A stretch of DNA of 7,304 nt. Origin: Spirochaetaceae bacterium. Lineage in GTDB: Bacteria; Spirochaetota; Spirochaetia; DSM-2461. Position numbers and translations under genes: made by a program. Shown here in pieces: positions 1 to 5,904 of the stretch. Where the stretch lies: the NCBI GenBank assembly GCA_016342385.1, contig JAEINM010000202.1:1-7304 (forward strand). Direction: 5' to 3'. The notes below the pieces were generated by a model. It was given only the letters and a program-made list of their open reading frames with translations, ran no database searches and was not told where the DNA came from. Within the stretch, counting starts at the first letter, position 1; each line of letters begins with the position of its first letter.

Positions 1-253
1 TCCCGCTTACCGCAACATCACCGGCATTATAAATCTGAGCGGTATTATTATTCCCGGCATTGCTTACATAAACAATCCTGGAATCACTGTAATTTGAAGA
101 GTCTTGGAACATAAGTTGTAAGTCAGTCCAGCCGTCATTTGACATAGGCAGGCCTGTAAACTCATGTATTTGAGCGTAAGAATTATTTAGGTTTGTGCTT
201 AAAAACAGCATTATGAATGCAATGTAAAATGGATTAATTTTAATAAATTTCAT
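1..253 (-). CDS. Secreted protein of unknown function, N-terminal fragment (possible beta-helix protein)
   Basis: This is the first 84 codons of a gene that runs off the left edge of the window. It opens with a clear type I signal peptide: a short basic start (MKFIK), a hydrophobic core around residues 8-20, and a likely cleavage site after Ser-Tyr-Ala at residue 27, leaving Gln28 as the new N-terminus. The start is well supported by a strong GGAGG Shine-Dalgarno sequence four bases upstream of the ATG. The mature part contains NDGWTDL near residues 39-45 and RIVYVSNAGNNN at 59-70. A 'VYVS..G.D' type segment soon after the signal peptide is often seen at the start of right-handed parallel beta-helix (pectate-lyase-like) secreted proteins, but too little is present to be sure. 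It may act outside the cell on, or together with, the polysaccharide made by the upstream genes; that link is inferred from position only. The 158-bp gap suggests it may be transcribed separately. Confidence 0.8.
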   Translation of the reverse strand, partial: MKFIKINPFYIAFIMLFLSTNLNNSYAQIHEFTGLPMSNDGWTDLQLMFQDSSNYSDSRIVYVSNAGNNNTAQIYNAGDVAVSG

Positions 254-357
254 ATACCCTCCGAATCGATAAACTTTTATTCTTTGTAAAAATTATTTCT
301 TAACCTAATTCTTGAATAACATACCACAAATTTAAAATTTAACACGAAGTAACGGGT

Positions 358-387
358 ATTATTCAGTAAAGTTGATCGTATATTCAA
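358..387 (-). promoter_or_regulatory. Weak candidate sigma70-type promoter for the secreted-protein gene
   Basis: The 158-bp gap between the second deacetylase gene and the secreted-protein gene holds a possible promoter reading left. TTGAAT (387-382) could serve as -35 and AATAAT (363-358) as -10, with an 18-bp spacer, giving a leader of about 100 nt before the ATG at 253. The rest of the gap is AT-rich and holds no clear GC-rich hairpin followed by a T run, so I see no intrinsic terminator for the upstream operon. A 5-bp stem (371-375 with 384-388) overlaps the same region and is too weak to interpret. In DNA this AT-rich such matches occur by chance, so this is a suggestion only. Confidence 0.22.
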
Positions 388-411
388 CAAATTCGGAGAA
401 TATTCACATTA

Positions 412-1461
412 TTATTTACGGTATCTAGCCCTCAACCGGCTAATTTCAGCACGAAATCCTAATTGATCATGGCTGAAACCATTCATCGTGCGTCGCATAG
501 TAATCGGTATGCGTAGAAGTCTGGTTTTATTCGATCCAGGAAAATTTGTTCCCTCTTCAACCGTGCACGCATATTCATAACCTGTTTCAAGAACTGTTTT
601 TTCGACTGTTTTAGTATAATTTCCATTGGGATAGCAAAAACCTTTTATTGGAGATCCTATCCATGATTCAAGTTGTTTCGATGATTCATCCAATTCGGTT
701 TTTAAACTGGATTCATCAAGCTGTGATACTATCTGGTGAGATACAGTATGCGAAGCTATTTCGTGATTTTTTTTATGCAAAGCTCTTATCTGGTCTACTG
801 TCATTGGCTGATAATTATTAAAATTTAGGAGGGATGGATTAATGGATTCAGCTCTTTCAATAATTTTCATCCTGATGGACGGTTTGATTGTTTTAAGCTT
901 CTCCATCCAGGTGGAAAGACCGTCGGTTATTGTAAAATCTGTTGAAAGTCCTTTCATTTCCTCTTGTATCTGAAGCAATAATTCAGTTTTATTCTCATAT
1001 GTAAATTTTGACCATATAAGTGCAGCTCTGTCAAACCACTGAGGTTCTTTATTAGCGACAAAACCAGTCGTTATAAAAAATGTACCTCGAAGATTCAGTT
1101 TATCCATTATAGGAGCCGCATGTTCATAATTATCTAGATACCCGTCATCAAAGGTTACTGAAACTAATGATTTTTCTAGCTTCTCTCCTTTTTCCAGCCT
1201 TTCTACAGCTTCAATTACCGGAAGAACAGTATGATGCGAGAAAAGCCACTTCATTTGTAGCTCGAATACATCCAGTGGAACGACAAGAGAGGAAAGAGGG
1301 TAGTCAATACATTCTTTAAGTGGAAGAACTCTGTGATACATGAGGATCGTTAATCCATTGTGCATTTTTTTTTCTGACTGTCTCAATAAACCGAAAATCT
1401 GAGCAAAAAGATCCAGTCCAGATCTGAGATGGTGTTTCATTCGTGTGATAAGATTATTCAT
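412..1461 (-). CDS. NodB-fold polysaccharide deacetylase (carbohydrate esterase 4-like), second copy
   Basis: A 349-residue enzyme of the NodB/CE4 superfamily, expected to remove N- or O-acyl groups from a sugar or lipid-linked glycan using a divalent metal. All main motifs are visible: the ILMYHRV strand at residues 39-45, motif 1 TFDDG at 103-107 (Asp105 as base, Asp106 as metal ligand), motif 2 SHTVSH at 237-242 (metal ligands His238 and His242), motif 3 FCYPNG at 275-280, and a late Arg-containing RLLRIP segment at 314-319. The stretch between motifs 1 and 2 is about 130 residues, much longer than in compact CE4 enzymes, and is shared with the paralogue at 4767-5810. There is no signal peptide; the N-terminus is basic and amphipathic, so a cytoplasmic or inner-membrane-face location is likely. 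The start overlaps the end of the acyltransferase gene by 8 bp (ATGAATAA), and no good Shine-Dalgarno is visible beyond an A-rich run, so translation is probably coupled. The exact substrate cannot be read from the sequence. Confidence 0.92.
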   Translation of the reverse strand: MNNLITRMKHHLRSGLDLFAQIFGLLRQSEKKMHNGLTILMYHRVLPLKECIDYPLSSLVVPLDVFELQMKWLFSHHTVLPVIEAVERLEKGEKLEKSLVSVTFDDGYLDNYEHAAPIMDKLNLRGTFFITTGFVANKEPQWFDRAALIWSKFTYENKTELLLQIQEEMKGLSTDFTITDGLSTWMEKLKTIKPSIRMKIIERAESINPSLLNFNNYQPMTVDQIRALHKKNHEIASHTVSHQIVSQLDESSLKTELDESSKQLESWIGSPIKGFCYPNGNYTKTVEKTVLETGYEYACTVEEGTNFPGSNKTRLLRIPITMRRTMNGFSHDQLGFRAEISRLRARYRK

Positions 1462-2527
1462 ACTTTTTTTTACGTTCCATATCTTTTATGATTTTCCCCG
1501 GAAATTTAAGAACTGGTTTTAATATGGATTGTCGACTCCATGATTCCACCCTATTTTTTAGATCAATAGTACGATTTGTTATTGAAGGGATTTTGATACA
1601 TCCTTCGGCAACTGGGATCCCGCCAGTCATTACCCTTTTTTTATATAGGGAAAGTCCTTTCCCGAGATCGATATATTTGATACCTTTTTCGGAGGCATCA
1701 CTTATCATTTCGTTTAGAAGAATAGAACCAGGTGAAAACTCTTCGAAATCGTGATTATACGCGGGAAACCATGAATGCCAGACTTGCTTTGAATACATGA
1801 CAAAATGAACTGCTGCTAGTCTTTCTCCTGCATAAAGACTAGCTAGCATTCCACCAAAAAAAGGATTTTTCTTAGAGTGGATATTATTGATAAAATCTAC
1901 ACACCATTTATTTGAAAAAATATCTACAGTTCCGGTTCTCTGGCATTGTTCCGATTTCCAATTCATCATCTGTTGTAAAATATTTTTCTGTGGTGTATGC
2001 GCAATATAAGTCAGTTTCCCGATTTGTTCTTCCATTTTTTTCCGCTTCCGAAGAACTTCCTTATACTGTTTACGCTCAGATTTCCCCAGTGATGCTACAT
2101 AGTATTCAATTCCCTTATTTACTTCGATAATAGGAGAGTCCGAAACAGCAGTATGATAGGGACTGAATTCGGATTGCTCAGCCAGAAGATGATCAAATTC
2201 CCATCGGATAATTTTACACTTATGCATAAAAGTTTCAACATTCCACTTTACATCCGGTTCCGCAATTATTCCATGATAATCTGATAGTCCCAGACCCACC
2301 GGTCGTGCTATACCATGACTATTCTTATGAAATGGGAAAAATCCCTTTATTCTACCCTCATCTTCCAGGAGACCGATGTATACATCATTGCGAACTGCTG
2401 AAACAGCCTCAGTATATTCATGACAAAAATAAGGACTTATCAACGATTCTGATAACTCTTGGATTTCAGACCACCGGGTAATCATATCCTGTGATATATC
2501 CTTGGCGGGAATTATGGAATATTTCAT
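1454..2527 (-). CDS. FemAB/CelD-like GNAT-fold acyltransferase
   Basis: A 357-residue protein resembling the GNAT-fold group of COG5653/FemAB-like proteins (BioF2-like acetyltransferase domain), often found in exopolysaccharide clusters and thought to transfer an acyl or aminoacyl group. The N-terminal half has the pattern SPYFCHEY (31-38), VYIGLLEDEGRIKGFFPF (49-66) and LGLSDYHGII (79-88), typical of this family's first lobe. The C-terminal lobe carries the more diagnostic part: HFVMYSKQVWHSWFPAY (241-257), SPGSILLNEMI (265-275), and YIDLGKG followed by YKKR (285-298). A basic, Lys/Arg-rich helix at 149-168 probably spans the region between lobes. No signal peptide or membrane span is seen, so it is cytoplasmic. 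The ATG is preceded by GAGAGG nine bases upstream, 32 bp after the aminotransferase gene. Its last codons contain a run of eight A residues just before the overlap with the deacetylase start. Donor and acceptor are unknown; acylation of the amino sugar is an inference from the neighbours. Confidence 0.85.
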   Translation of the reverse strand: MKYSIIPAKDISQDMITRWSEIQELSESLISPYFCHEYTEAVSAVRNDVYIGLLEDEGRIKGFFPFHKNSHGIARPVGLGLSDYHGIIAEPDVKWNVETFMHKCKIIRWEFDHLLAEQSEFSPYHTAVSDSPIIEVNKGIEYYVASLGKSERKQYKEVLRKRKKMEEQIGKLTYIAHTPQKNILQQMMNWKSEQCQRTGTVDIFSNKWCVDFINNIHSKKNPFFGGMLASLYAGERLAAVHFVMYSKQVWHSWFPAYNHDFEEFSPGSILLNEMISDASEKGIKYIDLGKGLSLYKKRVMTGGIPVAEGCIKIPSITNRTIDLKNRVESWSRQSILKPVLKFPGKIIKDMERKKKYE

Positions 2528-2559
2528 TTAATACAACCTCTCGGATTTTTTGCTATAGA

Positions 2560-3690
2560 CTAAAGTTTAAGATGATTCAGACGCCTTTTAAGTGAATCTA
2601 AATTCATATTTTGATGAATAGGAAAACATACAAGACGCTCCCATAAACGCATGGCATTTTTGTTTTCCTTTACAATCTCCATCGGCAGAGTTGGCCACGA
2701 GTGAATATCCACTCCACAGCGGTGACCACGTTCAAACCACTGTAAACTATTATCCAATGAAGATGAATATGCTGGAAAAATTAATGGCATAGCTTCAGGA
2801 GACAGAGTGGGAAATACAGGGGTTAAACCTTGAGTAATAGCCCACCGTTGCCATAAATGGTAAATCTCTTGCCTTATTTCCCTAATCTTTTCCAGATTAA
2901 TGGATTCTAGATATTTATGACTATTATTGTCCATGGCATAATCTTTTTCAATATGGGGATCTCTGAAATGACTTTGTGATCCATAGGGAGGACTTGGTCC
3001 TTTTCTCTTATTATATTCATGTATATTTCTTCGCTTTTCCAGTATTTGCTTGAAAGGTGAAAACTGTTTTAGTTTTTGTTGTAGATTTCTATTTGATGAT
3101 ATTGTAGCTGAAGGCCTCAGAATCAAAGTACTTAGGTCTGGAGTTTTGTTATTCGAAAGATATAAGTATGAGCCATTACTTATGGGGAAACTTTTTCTTG
3201 GCGAACAGAAACCAATATCTCCAATTGTGCCTAATAGTCTATTATGGTATTTTGCACCAAATCCATGAGCATTATCCTCAATCAATAAAAGTGAATGGGT
3301 GTTACATAATTCCAAGAATTTGTCTACTGGTTGTGGATTTCCAAAATAATGAACGATTAATAATGCAATCGTAGATGTATTTACTAATTTTTCAAGCTTA
3401 TTCCATTCCGGCTCAAGAGCCGAGTTTACAGGATAGTATCGTGGTATAATATTTAAATCCAGAAGTGGTTCTATAGCCGATTCACAAATAAAATCCGGAA
3501 CAAGAAGTTCATCACCTTCTTTGAAATCAATTGTTTTCAAGCCGTATTTCAATGCTGTTCTCGAATAGGCGAATTTGTATGGTGACGTTAAATTTTCAGC
3601 CATTTGCTGAACGGGAGAATCTGTGTTATTGAGGGGACATCTGCTAAAAACAATTGATTCTTCACCTTTTGTACGTAGTGCTTTGCTCAT
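2560..3690 (-). CDS. DegT/DnrJ/EryC1/StrS-like PLP-dependent sugar aminotransferase
   Basis: A 376-residue protein with the fold-type I aminotransferase pattern of the DegT/DnrJ/EryC1/StrS family, which transfers an amino group to keto-sugar nucleotides. Visible landmarks are YSRTALKYGL at residues 42-51 (the small-residue loop near the cofactor phosphate), LLVPDFICESAIEPLL at 62-77, LLIVHYFGNP at 110-119, IEDNAHGFGA at 137-146 with Asp139 positioned to pair with the PLP ring nitrogen, GDIGFCSPRKSFP at 157-169 with Lys166 as the expected Schiff-base lysine, and a C-terminal CFPIHQNM at 355-362 matching the family's 'LPIH' tail. Two deviations stand out: His142 where many members have Gln after the Asp (EDAAQ), and NGSYL instead of the usual GEGG after the lysine. 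The segment from about 185 to 255 is hydrophilic and poorly conserved-looking. The start is supported by AAGGA five bases upstream. Amine donor and sugar substrate cannot be told; a divergent, non-sugar role is possible but less likely in this setting. Confidence 0.85.
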   Translation of the reverse strand: MSKALRTKGEESIVFSRCPLNNTDSPVQQMAENLTSPYKFAYSRTALKYGLKTIDFKEGDELLVPDFICESAIEPLLDLNIIPRYYPVNSALEPEWNKLEKLVNTSTIALLIVHYFGNPQPVDKFLELCNTHSLLLIEDNAHGFGAKYHNRLLGTIGDIGFCSPRKSFPISNGSYLYLSNNKTPDLSTLILRPSATISSNRNLQQKLKQFSPFKQILEKRRNIHEYNKRKGPSPPYGSQSHFRDPHIEKDYAMDNNSHKYLESINLEKIREIRQEIYHLWQRWAITQGLTPVFPTLSPEAMPLIFPAYSSSLDNSLQWFERGHRCGVDIHSWPTLPMEIVKENKNAMRLWERLVCFPIHQNMNLDSLKRRLNHLKL

Positions 3691-3710
3691 AGAATTCCTT
3701 TAAATTAATT

Positions 3711-4643
3711 TTAATCCGGAAATACTGGCAGCTTGAAGAAGGGAGAACGAAATCGGTTACTTATCTTTTTATATGATTTACCCCGTAGAGTATTTATTAA
3801 AAACCGGACTAACATCATTACAAGTTCTCCTGCTTCCGCGGTTATAGCCAAGGGGTAACCAAAGTGTTTGATCAAATAATAAAATCGGCTTCTATAATAG
3901 TGTTCGGATATTGTACCTTCCATCATAGGAGCCTTGGTTAATTTGGCAGAAGCCGCATTTACATGCTGACATACAGCCTCTCCAACAGTCCAGATTTTCC
4001 ACCCCTTTTTCGATGCTCTATATATTAAATCCGTTTCTTCAAAATATAGAAATATCTGAGGATCAAATGCATTAATCTCTTTAATCATACTCATCCTTAG
4101 AAACATTACCGAACCGCAGATCCAGTCTGTTTCCATAGGTTTTTCTCCGGGTTTTACTATTCGCTGACCTTTTGAAGACCAGTTGGGTAATACTGGTTTC
4201 AGCATAATTTTCCATGGATTTGAAAGACTGCCAGCTCTTTGGAGCTCTCCTGATGCTTCAATTACGGCGGGTCCGCAAATCCCGGTTTCTGGGTTTTTTT
4301 TCATAAAATTATACATAACAGTCAATGATTTTTTATCAATGACAGCGTCGGGATTTAATAAAAGGGAGTAGGGTGTTTTTGTATTATCTAATCCTATATT
4401 ACAACCTCTTCCGAAACCAATATTTTTTTCATTTATAAGTAAAGTCACCCAAGGATAATTTTCAGAGATAAAATTTGTTGTCCCATCATTGCTGGCATTA
4501 TCAATAACGATGACATCTGCAAAACCCGATTCATTAGCTTCTGTAAGAGCGTCTAGAGTCTCTTTTATCGTATCTTTAGATTGATAAGTTACAATGATGA
4601 CTGTTACTTGTGGATCATTTTTTGATTCTAGTGACTTATTCAT
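3711..4643 (-). CDS. Glycosyltransferase family 2 (rhamnosyltransferase/WbbL-like)
   Basis: A 310-residue GT-A fold glycosyltransferase of the family 2 subgroup (COG1216, WbbL-like) that adds a sugar from a nucleotide donor to a lipid-linked acceptor at the cytoplasmic face of the inner membrane. Motifs appear in the standard order: TVIIVTYQS (14-22), VIDNASNDGT (46-55), NIGFGRGCNIGL (74-85) and LLLNPDAVI (94-102), in which NPD takes the place of a DxD metal site. They are followed by CGSVMFLR (176-183) and FLYFEETDLIYRASKKGW (198-215), where Glu203 occupies the position of the catalytic Asp in the common ED motif. The C-terminal YYRSRFYYLIKHFG (249-262) and the hydrophobic stretch at 264-285 probably associate with the membrane. 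The ATG has GCAGG five bases upstream, and the aminotransferase gene follows after only 20 bp. Rhamnose is the commonest donor in this subgroup, but specificity cannot be read here. Confidence 0.9.
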   Translation of the reverse strand: MNKSLESKNDPQVTVIIVTYQSKDTIKETLDALTEANESGFADVIVIDNASNDGTTNFISENYPWVTLLINEKNIGFGRGCNIGLDNTKTPYSLLLNPDAVIDKKSLTVMYNFMKKNPETGICGPAVIEASGELQRAGSLSNPWKIMLKPVLPNWSSKGQRIVKPGEKPMETDWICGSVMFLRMSMIKEINAFDPQIFLYFEETDLIYRASKKGWKIWTVGEAVCQHVNAASAKLTKAPMMEGTISEHYYRSRFYYLIKHFGYPLAITAEAGELVMMLVRFLINTLRGKSYKKISNRFRSPFFKLPVFPD

Positions 4644-4766
4644 TTAAACCTGCTTTATTTGTATTAAATATAATATGAAAAATTGCTTTTCTGCAGTAAT
4701 CCATATGATTTTGTAAATCGATCTTAGATGTTGCGAATAACAAGTTATATTTTTTTTTGATATTTT
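4644..4766 (-). other. 123-bp intergenic spacer between the first deacetylase and the glycosyltransferase
   Basis: This spacer is strongly AT-rich, with a run of nine T bases at 4750-4758. I see no GC-rich hairpin that would make a convincing terminator, and only a poor promoter match (TATTAT as a -10 with no proper -35). One minus-strand frame stays open across the whole gap: from TTG at 4770, overlapping the deacetylase stop codon as TTGA, to a TAA at 4638-4636 inside the first codons of the glycosyltransferase, 44 codons plus stop. An internal ATG at 4704 would give 22 residues. No convincing Shine-Dalgarno precedes the ATG, and GGAGA lies about 11 bases before the TTG. I therefore do not call it a gene. 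Confidence 0.4.
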
Positions 4767-5810
4767 TCAAGGATTCAGCTTTCTCCAACGACCAGTATTA
4801 TAGGTACTGATCAGTAAGTCAAAATTATTCATTGTAGCAGGTGCTGCAATCCTGGGAAGACGGTATGGTTGAGTTTTATTTGTAATAATGGGATCGATAC
4901 CATCACCACCGCACGCGGAATTAAATCCTGATTTGGAAATCAGGTGTCGAAGTCCTTCAGATGTTCGCCCATAGCAAAATGAGAAATTGTTAGCAGTATA
5001 ACTAGTTTCTCTTTTAATCCATTCCGCACAATTCCTTAGCTCAATTTCAGCTTCATCCAGTGTTACGCTTGTAAGATCTGTATGCTCAATGGTGTGACCA
5101 CCGAGGTTGAAGCATGTGTAATCAGATAATAAGGTTTGTACATCATCCCAGTTCATCGTTAAACGGGGTATACTTTCCACAGGTTGTAATTGATTTTTAA
5201 TTTCAGTTAATAGATGATTACGACTTTCTTTTCCAGAGGTCATTAAATTACTGCATACCTCATTATAGGCTATTTGGAATTCCTGCTGATTCTTGAGATC
5301 ATATGAGACGTTTTTGTTCGTTCCCCATTTTAGTATATGCTTGGATCTGAATTTAAAAAAAGAATACACCTGATCTATCCACTGATTCTCACCCCGATCT
5401 ATATAACCACAGGGAAGGAACAGAGTCGCCGGAAAATTGTATTTGTCAAGAATTGGAGCTGCAATCGTCATATTGTCAAGATAACCGTCGTCGAATGTAA
5501 TTACAACTGTTCCAGATTCTGGAGTTTTCCCTTGCTGTATAGTGCTTATGAGCTCATCTAATGATACAACATTTTTGTTTTTGGATAAAAAATCCATTTG
5601 GAGAGCAAAAATATCAGCTGGTACATGATTATTTTTGTCTATCCATCTATCTTGAGAGGCATCGGCAACACTATGGTACATTAAAATAATTGCACCATTA
5701 GCTTTTTTTATTTGGCCAAATAGTTTCATTATACCAGAAGAGAATGCAACTCTTTGCAAACCTGGTCCTGCAAATTTGCGGATCTTTTGTTTAATTGTTT
5801 TAATGAACAT
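4767..5810 (-). CDS. NodB-fold polysaccharide deacetylase (carbohydrate esterase 4-like), first copy
   Basis: A 347-residue deacetylase built like the protein at 412-1461 but clearly diverged from it. Motif 1 TFDDG is at residues 105-109 (catalytic Asp107, metal-binding Asp108) within a TFDDGYLDN segment identical in both copies. Motif 2 GHTIEH is at 238-243 (His239 and His243). Motif 3 reads FCYGRTSEG at 278-286, so the usual Tyr-Pro-x-Gly is changed to Tyr-Gly-Arg-Thr. The IILMYHSV strand at 41-48 and a conserved QW.D segment near 143-146 are also shared. The roughly 130-residue spacing between motifs 1 and 2 matches the paralogue. The N-terminus is basic with no signal peptide, suggesting action at the cytoplasmic side before export. 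The start has GGGAGA four bases upstream and is the first ATG after an in-frame stop. It lies 94 bp after the flippase gene and 123 bp before the glycosyltransferase. Substrate is unknown; deacetylation of a sugar in the repeat unit is inferred. Confidence 0.92.
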   Translation of the reverse strand: MFIKTIKQKIRKFAGPGLQRVAFSSGIMKLFGQIKKANGAIILMYHSVADASQDRWIDKNNHVPADIFALQMDFLSKNKNVVSLDELISTIQQGKTPESGTVVITFDDGYLDNMTIAAPILDKYNFPATLFLPCGYIDRGENQWIDQVYSFFKFRSKHILKWGTNKNVSYDLKNQQEFQIAYNEVCSNLMTSGKESRNHLLTEIKNQLQPVESIPRLTMNWDDVQTLLSDYTCFNLGGHTIEHTDLTSVTLDEAEIELRNCAEWIKRETSYTANNFSFCYGRTSEGLRHLISKSGFNSACGGDGIDPIITNKTQPYRLPRIAAPATMNNFDLLISTYNTGRWRKLNP

Positions 5811-5860
5811 GATTCTCCCTGATTATATTTGCATTTTGTGGCTTCGATCTAATGTTAAAT

Positions 5861-5866
5861 ATTATA
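5861..5866 (-). promoter_or_regulatory. Candidate -10 element upstream of the first deacetylase gene
   Basis: The 94-bp gap between the flippase and first deacetylase genes contains a perfect TATAAT reading left, which would place a transcription start near 5854 and a leader of about 45 nt. The upstream region offers no good -35; the nearest options (TTAAAG with a 19-bp spacer, or AAAGTG with 17 bp) are poor. A second TATAAT at 5827-5822 is too close to the Shine-Dalgarno to be useful. Chance occurrence in AT-rich DNA is likely enough to keep confidence low, and readthrough from the flippase gene is equally possible because no terminator is visible. Confidence 0.22.
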
Positions 5867-5904
5867 TGGAATGAGTATGTTTTCACTTTAAGAAAAGAAT
5901 TAAT

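Noticed and set aside
371..388. Small inverted repeat (GTTGA / TCAAC) downstream of the second deacetylase gene as a terminator
   Set aside because: The stem is only 5 bp with low GC content, and no T run follows it in the direction of transcription.
1488..1754. Plus-strand open frame of 88 codons opposite the acyltransferase gene, and similar plus-strand frames at 1912-2130, 3050-3374, 4183-4371, 5337-5561, 5852-6055 and 6947-7204
   Set aside because: All but 5852-6055 lie wholly within strongly supported minus-strand genes, and that one mostly overlaps the end of the flippase gene. They have no recognisable domains and read as antisense shadows.
4081..4643. Chance that the glycosyltransferase is inactive because its ED motif reads EE and its DxD reads NPD
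   Set aside because: Both variants occur in the WbbL-like subgroup of family 2, and all other motifs are present in order, so there is no sign of decay.
4750..4758. Run of nine T near the end of the first deacetylase gene as an intrinsic terminator
   Set aside because: On the transcribed strand this is a run of A, not U, and no GC-rich hairpin precedes it, so it does not fit a terminator for the leftward gene.
5822..5827. TATAAT close to the first deacetylase start as a promoter -10
   Set aside because: It lies directly against the Shine-Dalgarno, so transcription would start too near the ATG, and there is no -35 at a suitable distance.
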